Of a DNA stretch of 64,000 nucleotides, positions 24,473 through 33,532 are shown piece after piece. The stretch is taken from the NCBI RefSeq assembly GCF_008705135.1, contig NZ_CP023694.1, forward strand, positions 1,488,001 to 1,552,000. The letters are read 5' to 3'. How positions within the stretch are numbered: position 1 is the first letter of the stretch; every line of letters starts with the position of its first letter. Made by a program: the position numbers and the translations under genes. Origin of the DNA: Streptomyces coeruleorubidus (GTDB lineage Bacteria > Actinomycetota > Actinomycetes > Streptomycetales > Streptomycetaceae). The notes beneath the pieces were generated by a model. The model had not been told where the DNA came from, did no database searches, and was given only the letters and a program-made list of their open reading frames with translations.

Positions 24473-25690
24473 TCAGACGGCGGGTGCGGGTTCGTTGCGG
24501 CTTGTCGCGCAGTTCCCCGCGCCCCTGTCGGGACGCTTCAGCGCCTGGTCGAGATCTGACCAGAGGTCCTCCACGTCCTCCAAGCCCACCGACATGCGCA
24601 GCAGACGGTCGCTCACCCCGGCACCCCTGCGATCGTCCGCGTCCACGATGCGGTGGCTGATGGAGGCCGGGTGCTGGATGAGGGTGTCCACGCTGCCGAG
24701 GCTCACCGCCGGGGTGATCAGGCGGACGCCGGCGATGACCTCGTGGGGGTCGCCGTGTATCTCGAAGGAGACCATCGCGCCGCCGATGCGCGGGTAGTGC
24801 ACGTGGGCTACGCGCGGGTCGGCGGCGAGGCGGCGGGCGAGTTCGGCGGCGTTGGCGGAGGCGGCCCGTACCCGGACGGGGAGAGTGGACAGGCCGCGCA
24901 GCAGCAGATAGCCGGCCAGCGGGTGAAGGACGCCGCCCGTCGCGAAGCGGACCTGCCGCAGCCGGCCGGCGAACTCCTCGTCGCAGGCCAGGACGCCCGC
25001 CAGCACGTCGCCGTGGCCGCCGAGGTACTTGGTGGCGCTGTGCAGCACCAGCCGTGCGCCCTGTTCGGCAGGGCGCTGGAGCACCGGCGTGGCGAAGGTG
25101 TTGTCCACGAGCAGCGGCACCGAGCCGCAGGCGTGTGCGACGGCCCGGAGGTCGACCTCGGCGAGCGTCGGGTTGGCCGGGGACTCCACGATCACCAGGC
25201 CGGTGTCCGGACGCAGCGCCTCGGCGATTCCGGCCGGGTCGGTCCAGGTCACCTCCGAGCCCAGCAGCCCGGCGGTCAGCAGATGGTCGCTGCACCCGTA
25301 GAGGGGACGTACGGCCACCACGTGCCGCAGCCCCATGGAGGCGCGTACGAGCAGGACGGCGCTCAGGGCGGCCATGCCGCTGGCGAACGCGACCGCCGCC
25401 TCGGTGCCCTCCAGCCGGGCCAGCGCGGTCTCGAAGCGCGCGACGGTCGGGTTGCCCAGCCGCCCGTACACCGGCGGGCCGTCCGGCTCCGTCCCGGTGG
25501 CCGCGAACGCGTCGATACGGGCCGCTTCGCCACGGCTGTCGTACGACGGGTAGGTGGTGGACAGGTCGATCGGCGGGGCGTGCAGCCCCTGCCGGGCGAG
25601 GTCGTCCCGCCCGGCGTGGACGGCCTCGGTGGCGAGTGCTCTCGGTGCGGTGCGTACGTCGGCGTGGGCGCCCATGCTCGCTGTGTCCAT
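24473..25690 (-). CDS. PLP-dependent Cys/Met metabolism enzyme (cystathionine gamma-synthase/lyase family)
   Basis: 405 residues. [21 protein letters not shown], the PLP ring-stacking segment ASGMAAL, DNTFATP and [12 protein letters not shown] with Schiff-base Lys221. This is the trans-sulfuration family; exact chemistry (gamma-synthase, gamma-lyase or homocysteine formation) cannot be set from sequence. The last 20 residues ([21 protein letters not shown]) are encoded by an interspersed repeat. The divergent AsnC-type gene at 25750 probably regulates it. Confidence 0.9.
   Translation of the reverse strand: MDTASMGAHADVRTAPRALATEAVHAGRDDLARQGLHAPPIDLSTTYPSYDSRGEAARIDAFAATGTEPDGPPVYGRLGNPTVARFETALARLEGTEAAVAFASGMAALSAVLLVRASMGLRHVVAVRPLYGCSDHLLTAGLLGSEVTWTDPAGIAEALRPDTGLVIVESPANPTLAEVDLRAVAHACGSVPLLVDNTFATPVLQRPAEQGARLVLHSATKYLGGHGDVLAGVLACDEEFAGRLRQVRFATGGVLHPLAGYLLLRGLSTLPVRVRAASANAAELARRLAADPRVAHVHYPRIGGAMVSFEIHGDPHEVIAGVRLITPAVSLGSVDTLIQHPASISHRIVDADDRRGAGVSDRLLRMSVGLEDVEDLWSDLDQALKRPDRGAGNCATSRNEPAPAV
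24484..24531 (-). repeat. Interspersed Streptomyces repeat, copy 2 (inside a gene end)
   Basis: Reverse copy of the GCGCGGGGAACTGCGCGAC unit. It forms the C-terminal codons of the PLP enzyme gene, so it has been captured as coding sequence. Confidence 0.8.
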
Positions 25691-25749
25691 GACGGAAGGG
25701 TGAACACCGACCGGGCCCGGAGGTGGGAACACCGTGCTACGTTCGGCCG

Positions 25750-26241
25750 ATGGCCGAATCTGTCGTACTGGACCCGGTGGATCTTCACCTGCTGCGGCTG
25801 TTGCAGAACGACGCCCGGACGACGTACCGGGATCTCGCCGCGCAGGTCGGGGTGGCGCCGTCGACGTGTCTGGACCGGGTGACCCGGCTGCGCCGCTCGG
25901 GCGTGATCCTCGGGCACCGGCTGGAGCTGGATCCGGCCAAGCTGGGGCGAGGGCTTCAGGCCCTGCTGTCGGTGCAGGTCAGGCCGCACCGGCGGGAGCT
26001 GGTGGGGCCGTTCGTGGAGCGGATCCGCGCCCTGCCGGAGTCGCGGACGGTGTTCCACCTGACCGGGCCGGACGACTACCTCGTCCATGTCGCGGTCGCC
26101 GACATGGCCGACCTCCAGCGGCTCGTGCTGGACGAGTTCACCTCGCGGCGTGAGGTGGCGCGTGTGGAGACCCGACTGATCTTCCAGCAGTGGGAGTGCG
26201 GGCCGCTGCTGCCGCCTTCGCCCTCGGCTCAATCCACATGA
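25750..26241 (+). CDS. Lrp/AsnC-family transcriptional regulator
   Basis: 163 residues. HTH at 5-60 (LDPVDLHLLRLLQNDARTTYRDLAAQVGVAPSTCLDRVTRLRRSGVI), then the RAM domain (VQVRPHRRELVGPFVERIRALPESRTVFHLTGPDDYLVHVAVADMADLQRLV). Binds amino acids. Starts 59 bp from the divergent PLP enzyme gene, the normal layout for a regulator of amino-acid metabolism. Confidence 0.92.
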   Translation: MAESVVLDPVDLHLLRLLQNDARTTYRDLAAQVGVAPSTCLDRVTRLRRSGVILGHRLELDPAKLGRGLQALLSVQVRPHRRELVGPFVERIRALPESRTVFHLTGPDDYLVHVAVADMADLQRLVLDEFTSRREVARVETRLIFQQWECGPLLPPSPSAQST

Positions 26242-26273
26242 CGTGGGCCGCACGTCGTACCAGGATGGACCGC

Positions 26274-27965
26274 ATGTCTGAGATCAAGAGCCCGCTGCCC
26301 CGTGAGGTCGCCGACGCGTACGTCGACGAGCTCGTCGCCCTCGACCCGATCACCGGCACGTTCCTCGGCGTCAAGGAGAGTTCGAGCAGGCTGCCCGACA
26401 CCTCGCCCGCGGGCCAGGAGGCGTTCGCGGAGCTGGCGCGCCGGACGCTGGCCCGGCTGGACGAGGCGGAGCGGCTGCCCGGCGCGGACAGTGACATCGA
26501 GCGCCGGTGCGGACGGCTGCTGCGTGAACGGCTCAACGCCGAACTCGGCGTGCACGAGGCCGAGGAGAGTCTGCGTTCCGTCAGCAACCTGAGCTCCATC
26601 GCCCATGCGGTGCGGCAGGTGTTCACCGTGACGCCGGCGCAGTCGGACGAGGACTGGGCGGCGATCGCCGAGCGGCTGCGCGCGGTCCCGGCCGCGCTGG
26701 AGGGGTACCGGGAGTCCCTGGCGCTCGGCCTGGAGCGGAAGCTGTACGGCGGGCCGCGTGCCACCGCCACGTTCGTGGAGCAGCTCGGCGAGTGGGCGGA
26801 CGCCGACGGCGAGGGCCGCGGCTGGTTCGAGACCTACGCGGCCGCCGGACCCGAGGCGCTGCGGTCCGAGCTGGACACGGCGGCCCGCTCGGCCACCGAC
26901 GCGGTCGTGCGGCTGCGCGACTGGATGAGGGACGTGTACGCACCGGCGGTCGAGGGCGCGCCGGACGTGGTCGGCCGGGAGCGGTACGCGCGCTGGGTGC
27001 GGTACTACAACGGCACGGACCTCGACCTGGACGAGGCGTACGCGTACGGCTGGTCCGAGTACCACCGCCTCCTCGGCGAGATGAAGGCGGAGGCCGAGAA
27101 GATCCTGCCCGGTGCCGCCACGCCGTGGGTGGCGCTGGCGCACCTGGACGAGCACGGCGCGCACATCGAGGGCGTCGACGAGGTCCGCGACTGGTTGCAG
27201 TCGCTCATGGACGAGGCGATCGACGCGCTCGACGGCACCCACTTCGACCTGGCCGAGCGGGTGCGCCGGGTGGAGTCGCGCATCGCCCCTCCGGGCAGCG
27301 CCGCGGCCCCCTACTACACGCCGCCGTCGGACGACTTCACGCGCCCGGGCTGCACCTGGCTGCCGACCATGGGCGAGACGAGCTTCCCCGTCTACGACCT
27401 GGTGTCGACCTGGTACCACGAGGGCGTGCCCGGCCACCACCTCCAGCTCGCCCAGTGGAAGCACGTGGCGGAGAACCTCTCCCGCTACCAGGCGAGTGTC
27501 GGCATGGTCAGCGCCAACGCCGAGGGCTGGGCCCTGTACGCCGAGCGCCTGATGGACGAACTGGGCTTCCTGACGGACCCGGAGCGCCGGCTCGGTTACC
27601 TGGACGCGCAGATGATGCGTGCCGTACGGGTCATCATCGACATCGGCATGCACCTGGAGCTGACGATCCCGGACGACTCCCCCTTCCACCCGGGCGAGCG
27701 CTGGACGCCCGAGCTGGCGCAGGAGTTCTTCGGCTCGCACAGCAGCCGGCCCGCGGACTTCGTGGAGAGCGAACTGACCCGCTACCTGTCCATGCCGGGC
27801 CAGGCCATCGGCTACAAGCTCGGCGAACGGGCCTGGCTCCTGGGCCGCGAGAAGGCCCGCGCCCGGCGCGGCGACACCTTCGACCCGAAGGCCTGGCACA
27901 TGGCGGCCCTCTCGCAGGGCTCGCTGGGCCTGGACGACCTGGTGGACGAACTGTCCCGGCTCTAA
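26274..27965 (+). CDS. DUF885 metallopeptidase-like protein
   Basis: 563 residues. HEGVPGHHLQ near residue 382 is the zinc-site motif of the DUF885 family, with ANAEGWALYAERLMDELGF downstream giving the further Glu ligand. Mostly helical and without signal peptide, so cytoplasmic. The family is thought to act as a carboxypeptidase on short peptides; activity here is inferred. The second ATG of two close together is used, with AGGA 8 bp ahead. Confidence 0.88.
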   Translation: MSEIKSPLPREVADAYVDELVALDPITGTFLGVKESSSRLPDTSPAGQEAFAELARRTLARLDEAERLPGADSDIERRCGRLLRERLNAELGVHEAEESLRSVSNLSSIAHAVRQVFTVTPAQSDEDWAAIAERLRAVPAALEGYRESLALGLERKLYGGPRATATFVEQLGEWADADGEGRGWFETYAAAGPEALRSELDTAARSATDAVVRLRDWMRDVYAPAVEGAPDVVGRERYARWVRYYNGTDLDLDEAYAYGWSEYHRLLGEMKAEAEKILPGAATPWVALAHLDEHGAHIEGVDEVRDWLQSLMDEAIDALDGTHFDLAERVRRVESRIAPPGSAAAPYYTPPSDDFTRPGCTWLPTMGETSFPVYDLVSTWYHEGVPGHHLQLAQWKHVAENLSRYQASVGMVSANAEGWALYAERLMDELGFLTDPERRLGYLDAQMMRAVRVIIDIGMHLELTIPDDSPFHPGERWTPELAQEFFGSHSSRPADFVESELTRYLSMPGQAIGYKLGERAWLLGREKARARRGDTFDPKAWHMAALSQGSLGLDDLVDELSRL

Positions 27966-27987
27966 GGGAAGTCGGCCTCCAGGGACG

Positions 27988-28833
27988 TCAGCGGCGGAAG
28001 CCGCCCTCGGAGTCGATGACCTGTCCGGTGACCCACTCCGCCTCGTCCGTGGCGAGCCACGCGATGAGGCGGGCCGGGTCGTCGGGCATGCCCCACCGCC
28101 CGGCGGGGAAGCGCTCCGCGACGGCCTCGTAGTCCTCGCCGGTCATGTAGTCCGTGTCGACTGGTCCCGGGTTGACGGTGTTCACGGTGACCGCGTGGTC
28201 GGCGAGCGCCGTCGCCAGGGAGCGGGTGACGGAGGCGAGGGCACCCTTCTGGAGGGCGTAGGCCAGCTCCCAGGGCATACCACCCGCGATGTCCTGGCCG
28301 GAGGTCATCATCATCACGCGTCCGCCCGGACTGCGCGGCGGCAGTGCCGAACGCAGCCGCGCATAGGCCTGGATCAGCAGGATTACGGAGCGGGTGTCGA
28401 CCGCCCAGTGCCTGTCGAGCATCGCCGTGTCGATCTCGTCCAGGGAGCCGTCGAACCCGCTCTGCGCGTGGTTGGCGACGAGGATGTCCAGACGCCCGCC
28501 GAGCGCCTCGGCGGCCCTGCCGACGAGTTCACCGGGCACGGCCGGATCGCCCAGATCACCGGGTCCGTCGACGACCCGGGCTTCGGCATCCCCGAGCGCC
28601 TCGCGCACGGACGCGACGACGTCCTCGGGACGGTCGGCGCCCCAGGGCTGACCGGCATCGTGCGGCACATGGTGATGCAGATAGACACTGGCGCCATAGG
28701 CGGCAAGCCGCCGGGCCACGGCATGCCCGATACCCCCACGCCGACTGGCCCCGGTCACCAGGGCAGTACGCCCCCGCAGGGGCAGGGGCTCACGGCGCAG
28801 TTCTTCGGGACTGGGCTGAGGAAGTCGAGGCAT
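27988..28833 (-). CDS. Short-chain dehydrogenase/reductase
   Basis: 281 residues. Cofactor motif TGASRRGGIG (27-36), NHAQS in place of NNAG, Ser in MTSGQD, and catalytic Tyr/Lys in ELAYALQKGAL (YxxxK). PGPVDTDYM and a C-terminal ITGQ-like VTGQVIDSEGGF are normal for the classical family; PGPV is typical of FabG-like members. Substrate unknown. The gene upstream on the same strand is separated by an interspersed repeat. Confidence 0.9.
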   Translation of the reverse strand: MPRLPQPSPEELRREPLPLRGRTALVTGASRRGGIGHAVARRLAAYGASVYLHHHVPHDAGQPWGADRPEDVVASVREALGDAEARVVDGPGDLGDPAVPGELVGRAAEALGGRLDILVANHAQSGFDGSLDEIDTAMLDRHWAVDTRSVILLIQAYARLRSALPPRSPGGRVMMMTSGQDIAGGMPWELAYALQKGALASVTRSLATALADHAVTVNTVNPGPVDTDYMTGEDYEAVAERFPAGRWGMPDDPARLIAWLATDEAEWVTGQVIDSEGGFRR

Positions 28834-28879
28834 ACGATCATCGTGGCCGGGCCTTTGAACCGACGCACGCGAATATCGC

Positions 28880-28930
28880 CCCCCAGGGGCGCGGGGAACT
28901 GCGCGACCAGCCACAAGAAACCCGCACACG
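28880..28930 (+). repeat. Interspersed Streptomyces repeat, copy 3
   Basis: CCCCAGGGGCGCGGGGAACT followed by GCGCGACCAGCCACA, almost the same as copy 1. It lies between the Imm21-like gene and the SDR gene, both on the minus strand, and may act as a terminator. Confidence 0.8.
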
Positions 28931-28953
28931 CCGACCGGTCGACAGCCCCACGG

Positions 28954-29472
28954 TCATCTGGGCGCAAGCAACCGCAACTGGACCAAGCCCAACCACGTTT
29001 CAGGCCCGGGCTGAACCCGAGCCGCCCGAACCGCGTAGCGCCCCCGCTCCAGAACCACCCGAACCCCCTCGCTCCCCGAAGGATCCGCCCCAGGCCACGC
29101 CGCATCGAAAAGCAGCACGGCCCCCGGCACGTCCCAGTGCACGTCCGGCTCCCACTCCGCCGTATCGACGGCCAACGGCACGCTCGCCAGCAACTCGTCC
29201 TCGGAGTTGCCCGCGCACCACCGGACGAACATCCCGTGGTCGGACAGATAGGCCGTCGAGGCAGGCTCGTCACCCAGAACCAGCGCCGTGCAGTCGCCGA
29301 CCGGCAGGAGCCCGACGTGCCCGTCCACCTCGCAGGCCCGGTCATAGTCGGACGCCGCCTCCTCGCCGTCGGCACCCGCCCAGAACGGCAGAACCGTCTC
29401 CGGCACCGCTATCAGCGGCCCGCCGCCCGACTCCACCCATTCCACGACGCCCGGCTCCGCGTATCGCACCAT
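28954..29472 (-). CDS. Imm21-like immunity protein
   Basis: 172 residues. EWVESGGGPLIAVPETVLPFWAGADG, SDYDRACEVDGHVGLLPVGDCTALVLGDEPASTAYL, and a C-terminal WDVPGAVLLFDAAWPGADP...RGRYAVRAARVQPGPETWLGLVQL resemble the Imm21 family from memory. Those proteins are predicted to neutralise polymorphic toxins. No toxin lies next to it, so it is an orphan or has been recruited elsewhere. An open frame continues 11 codons upstream; the ATG is preferred. Confidence 0.65.
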   Translation of the reverse strand: MVRYAEPGVVEWVESGGGPLIAVPETVLPFWAGADGEEAASDYDRACEVDGHVGLLPVGDCTALVLGDEPASTAYLSDHGMFVRWCAGNSEDELLASVPLAVDTAEWEPDVHWDVPGAVLLFDAAWPGADPSGSEGVRVVLERGRYAVRAARVQPGPETWLGLVQLRLLAPR

Positions 29473-29516
29473 GGCGCAAGAACCTACATGGTCAACTCCC
29501 TTCAAAACTTCGGGGG

Positions 29517-29993
29517 TCAGCAGCCGCAGTCACCGGCGTCCGCGGGTGCCGTCAGGGGATCCGGGGCCCGGCGTTCACGGCCCTGCCAGGTCTCGAACTC
29601 CAGGCCCTCGCGCACCCAGTACTCGAAGCCGCCGAGCATCTCCTTGACGGGGTAGCCGAGTTCGGCGAGGGCCAGGGCGGCACGGGCGGCGCCGTTGCAG
29701 CCGGGGCCCCAGCAGTACGTCACGACCGGCACCGACCTGTCGAGGAGGTGCGCGGCCTGCTCGCGGACGAGCGCGGTCGGCAGGTGGACGGCGCCGGGGA
29801 TGTGGCCCTGGTCCCAGGCCTCGGTGGAGCGGGAGTCGACGACGACGAAGCCGGGGTCGCCGCCGGCCGCGAGCGCGGCGGCGACGTCGGACACGTCGGT
29901 GTGGAAGGCGAGACCGGCGCGGAAGTGGGCGGCGGCCTCGGCCGGGGCGGCGGGGGCCACGCGCAGGACGGGGTTCACGGTGATGGCGGTCAT
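29517..29993 (-). CDS. Rhodanese-domain protein
   Basis: 158 residues. FVVVDSRSTEAWDQGHIPGAVHLP and the active-site loop YCWGPGCNGAARAALALAELGYPVKEMLGGFEYW, with Cys94 or Cys99 as sulfur acceptor. Ends GDCGC, an extra metal- or thiol-reactive tail. Sulfurtransferase role in the cytoplasm. The divergent AsnC gene at 30087 is a likely regulator. Confidence 0.88.
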   Translation of the reverse strand: MTAITVNPVLRVAPAAPAEAAAHFRAGLAFHTDVSDVAAALAAGGDPGFVVVDSRSTEAWDQGHIPGAVHLPTALVREQAAHLLDRSVPVVTYCWGPGCNGAARAALALAELGYPVKEMLGGFEYWVREGLEFETWQGRERRAPDPLTAPADAGDCGC

Positions 29994-30086
29994 GCCGAAA
30001 AGCTACGGCCGCTGATCCGCGCCCTGAAGCGACGATCCCCGGCATTTCGCTTGATGCACCGGGGATTCCGCTGCTATTCCTCGGTG

Positions 30087-30533
30087 ATGACCGCGTATTC
30101 CCCGGACGCCACCGACTGGCGCATCCTCGACGTCCTCCAGCGGGAGGGCCGGGCGAGTTTCACCGAGCTGGCCCGTGCCGTCTCCATGTCCGCGAGCGCG
30201 GTCACCGAACGGGTGCGCCGGATGGAGGAGGCCGGAGTCATCCAGGGCTACGCGGCGGTGGTCGATCCGGAGAGGCTGGGACTGCCGATCCTGGCGTTCG
30301 TGCGTCTGCGGTACCCCACCGGGAACTACAAGCCCTTCCACGACCTCGTCGCCGCCACGCCAGAGATCCTGGAGGCACACCACGTCACCGGCGACGACTG
30401 CTTCGTCATCAAGGTCACGGCCCGCTCGATGCGCCACCTGGAGGAGGTGTCCGGGCGGATCGGGGCGCTGGGCTCGGTGACCACGAGCGTCGTGTACTCC
30501 TCGCCCCTGCCCCGGCGCCCTCTCGGCCGCTGA
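30087..30533 (+). CDS. Lrp/AsnC-family transcriptional regulator
   Basis: 148 residues. HTH (DATDWRILDVLQREGRASFTELARAVSMSASAVTERVRRMEEAGVI) and a RAM ligand domain (LAFVRLRYPTGNYKPFHDLVAATPEILEAHHVTGDDCFVIKVTARSMRHLEEV). It diverges from the rhodanese gene with 93 bp between, so that gene is the natural target. A longer open frame upstream is repeat and antisense sequence. Confidence 0.92.
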   Translation: MTAYSPDATDWRILDVLQREGRASFTELARAVSMSASAVTERVRRMEEAGVIQGYAAVVDPERLGLPILAFVRLRYPTGNYKPFHDLVAATPEILEAHHVTGDDCFVIKVTARSMRHLEEVSGRIGALGSVTTSVVYSSPLPRRPLGR

Positions 30534-30535
30534 CC

Positions 30536-33532
30536 TCAGCCCACGCCACGCTGCCGCAGCACCGACCCGGACCTGCCCTTGACGACCTCCAGCTGGGCGT
30601 GGATCCGCCGCCGCAGGTCGGGCACGTGGCTGACGATGCCGACGCTGCGGTCGCGTTCGCGCAGGGAGTCGAGGACGTCGAGGACCTCGTCGAGGGTCTG
30701 GTCGTCGAGGCTGCCGAAGCCCTCGTCGATGAAGAGGGTGTCCAGCCGCACCCCGCCCGCCTCGTCCGTGACGACGTCCGCGAGGCCGAGGGCGAGGGCG
30801 AGCGAGGCGAAGAACGTCTCGCCGCCCGACAGCGTCGCCGTGTCCCGCTCGCGGCCGGTCCAGGCGTCGACGACGTGCAGTCCGAGTCCGCTGCGGCCGC
30901 GTCCGGTGCGGTCGTCGGAGTGGACGAGGGTGTACCGGCCGGACGACATGCGCCGCAGCCGTACGGTCGCGGCGGCGGCGACCTGTTCGAGGCGGGCCGC
31001 GAGCACGTACGACTCCAGGCGCATCCGGCGTTCGTTGTCCGCCGAGGTGCCGGCGGTGAGGCCGGCCATGCGGGCGACCCGGTCGTACTCCTCGCGCAGC
31101 GGCGCCAGCCGGCGGACGGAGGCGGTCGCCCGGGCGGAGAGCCGGTCGAGCTCGGCGCAGCGCCGGGCGGCGGCGTCGTGGGCGGAGGCGGCGTCGCGCA
31201 GCCGGCGGGCGGCGGTGTCGGCGGCGAGCTGCGCCGACGCGAGGTCGGCGGGCTGCTGCCGGGCGGCGGCCGCGGTGTCGACCTCGGCGAGGACGGCCCG
31301 CACGGCGGCCTCCTCGTTCTGCCAGGCGTCCAGGCGGCGTTGCAGCTCGCGGTGGGCGGCGTCGTCGAGGAGGGCGGCGGCCGCGTCCCGGGGGGTGTCG
31401 AAGCCGGCGCGGAAGGCGGCGTCCGCGAGCCGGGCGTCGGCGTCCTTGAGCCGCTGGGCGGTGTCCTCGGCGGCGCGGGCGGCGTCGGCGGCGTCCGTGA
31501 GCAGCGCGGTCCGGCGCTCCAGTTGGGCGGCCCGGGCGGCGACGCTGTCCAGGGCGCCCCTCGCCCGGTCCAGCTCCTCCTCCAGGGCGGCGCGTTCGCT
31601 CTCCAGCCGCTCCCGGTGGCCGACCCGGGCGGCACTGCGCACGGCGGCCTCCTGCCGGGCGGCGACGCGCCGCTCCTGCTCGTGCCCGGCCTGCCGCAGC
31701 CGCTCCTGCGCGGCGTGCAGCTCGGCGGCGCCCCGGCGGGCCTGCGCGTACTGTTCCTCCAACTCCTCGACCTCGCGGGCGAGTTGTTCGGTAGGTGTGT
31801 CACCGGCTTCGGCGGTGGCGGCGGCCAGCGCCTCGCGTACGACGCCGAGGTTCCGCTCGTTCTCGGCGCGCTGTTCGTCGGCGCGCTGGTAGGCGGCCAG
31901 GGCGTGTTCCTCGGCCTCGCGGTCGACGTGCCCTGCGACCTTGCGGGCGGGCGCGGGGTGTTCGGTGGCGCCGCAGACGGCGCAGGGCTCGCCGTCGGTG
32001 AGGTTCGCGGCCAGTTCGGCGGCGATGCCGGTCAGGCGCTGTTCCTTGAGGTCGAGCCAGTGCTGCTTGGCGTGCAGCGCCTCCTCCTGCGCGGTGCGGA
32101 CCTGCTCGACCGCCTTGTTCGTGTCCTCGGCGAGCTGGTCGCGCAGCCGGGCCGCCTTCAGCCGCTGCCGCGCGGGCTCGCGCCGTACGGCGAGCTGTTC
32201 GGCGAGGGAGGCGGCCTGCTGCGCGGAGTCGACGCCGGCCTGGAGGGCGGTGCGTGTCTCCTCCCAGCCGTCGAGCCAGGCCTCCGCCTCCTGAAGGACG
32301 TCGGCGTCGGCGCGTTCCTGGCGGTCCAGGCCGGCGCGTTCGTCGAGGAGTTCGGCCAGCCGCCGCTCGGCGCGGCGGGCCGAGTCCAGTCCGCCCAGTT
32401 CCTCGGCGGCCCGGCGGGCGGCGGCCGCGAGCCCGGCCGCGCCCGCGTCGGCGAAGGTCTCGGGCAGCAGGGCACGCGCGCGTGCCTCGGCGGCGGCCGC
32501 CCGGCGGTGTTCGGCGTCGGCGCTCTCCCTCAGGTCGAGGGCGGGTGCGACCGCCTCGGCCTTGCGGGCTCGCTCCATGCGCTTCTGTGCCTCCCGGTAC
32601 GCCTCCGTCCGCTCCTCCAGGAGTGCCGCCCGTTCCCGTGCTTCCGCGAACCGCCGCTGGAGCCGGGCGAGTTCGCGTACGTCGTCGAGGGCGCGGGCGG
32701 TAGCGGCCTGCGCGGACTCGGCGGCGGCGAGCCCGCACCCGGCGACGGTGAGCTGTTCGCGGGCGGTGCTGCGGGCGACGGCGGCGGCGCCCAGCACGGC
32801 CTCGGCGAGTCCCGGTTCGCCGGGTGCCAGGTCCGGCAGGCGCATGGCGTCGCCCGCGGCCTGCTGCATGCGGTGGGCGTCGGCCAGCAGCGCGGCGTCC
32901 CCCTCCCGGACCTGGGCCTCGGTGGCGCGGCGGCGCTCGGCGAGGCGCTTCTCGACGTCGGCGAAGCGGCGGGTGTCGAACAGGCGGCCCAGCAGCTTGC
33001 CACGGGCCTCGGCGTCGGCGCGCAGGAACCGCGCGAAGTCGCCCTGCGGCAACAGCACGACCTGGCAGAACTGCTCCCGGCTCATACCGAGCAGCTGGGT
33101 GATCTCCTCGCCGATCTCCTGGTGGGAGCGGCTGAGGTCCTTCCAGGTCCCGGCCGTGCTGTCGTACTCGCGGAGCCAGGTCTGCGCCTTGTCGAGGGTC
33201 GTGCCGGTGCCGCGTTTCTTGGGGCGTTCCCAGGGCGGCTGCCGGGTGATCTCCAGGCGGCGGCCGGCCACGGTGAGGTCGAGGGTGACCTCCGTGCGGG
33301 TCGCCTGCGCGGCGTGGTCGCTGCGCAGGGCCGTGCCCTGTCCGCCGCCCTGCCGGGCGCCGGGCACCGAGCCGTACAGGGCGTAGCACACGGCGTCGAG
33401 GACGGATGTCTTGCCCGCGCCGGTGGGTCCGTGCAGCAGGAACAGCCCGGCCGCCGACAGCTCGTCGAAGTCGACAGTCTGGGTGCCTCCGAAGGGTCCG
33501 AAGGCGGTGACCGTCAGCCGGTGGAGCCTCAC
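30536..33532 (-). CDS. sbcC: DNA double-strand-break nuclease subunit SbcC (Rad50-like)
   Basis: 998 residues. Walker A GPTGAGKTS at 35-43, long coiled coils either side of the zinc hook CAVCGA (near 514), then LSGGETFFASLALALGLADVV signature and LFIDEGFGSLD Walker B in the C-terminal lobe. Forms the SbcCD complex that opens hairpins and protein-blocked ends. GTG start overlaps the sbcD stop by 4 bp (GTGA). The stop lies 2 bp from that of the convergent AsnC gene. Confidence 0.97.
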   Translation of the reverse strand: MRLHRLTVTAFGPFGGTQTVDFDELSAAGLFLLHGPTGAGKTSVLDAVCYALYGSVPGARQGGGQGTALRSDHAAQATRTEVTLDLTVAGRRLEITRQPPWERPKKRGTGTTLDKAQTWLREYDSTAGTWKDLSRSHQEIGEEITQLLGMSREQFCQVVLLPQGDFARFLRADAEARGKLLGRLFDTRRFADVEKRLAERRRATEAQVREGDAALLADAHRMQQAAGDAMRLPDLAPGEPGLAEAVLGAAAVARSTAREQLTVAGCGLAAAESAQAATARALDDVRELARLQRRFAEARERAALLEERTEAYREAQKRMERARKAEAVAPALDLRESADAEHRRAAAAEARARALLPETFADAGAAGLAAAARRAAEELGGLDSARRAERRLAELLDERAGLDRQERADADVLQEAEAWLDGWEETRTALQAGVDSAQQAASLAEQLAVRREPARQRLKAARLRDQLAEDTNKAVEQVRTAQEEALHAKQHWLDLKEQRLTGIAAELAANLTDGEPCAVCGATEHPAPARKVAGHVDREAEEHALAAYQRADEQRAENERNLGVVREALAAATAEAGDTPTEQLAREVEELEEQYAQARRGAAELHAAQERLRQAGHEQERRVAARQEAAVRSAARVGHRERLESERAALEEELDRARGALDSVAARAAQLERRTALLTDAADAARAAEDTAQRLKDADARLADAAFRAGFDTPRDAAAALLDDAAHRELQRRLDAWQNEEAAVRAVLAEVDTAAAARQQPADLASAQLAADTAARRLRDAASAHDAAARRCAELDRLSARATASVRRLAPLREEYDRVARMAGLTAGTSADNERRMRLESYVLAARLEQVAAAATVRLRRMSSGRYTLVHSDDRTGRGRSGLGLHVVDAWTGRERDTATLSGGETFFASLALALGLADVVTDEAGGVRLDTLFIDEGFGSLDDQTLDEVLDVLDSLRERDRSVGIVSHVPDLRRRIHAQLEVVKGRSGSVLRQRGVG

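Noticed and set aside
29472..29505. Upstream start for the Imm21-like gene
   Set aside because: The added 11 codons lie in the spacer next to the rhodanese gene, and the ATG at 29472 fits the family N-terminus better.
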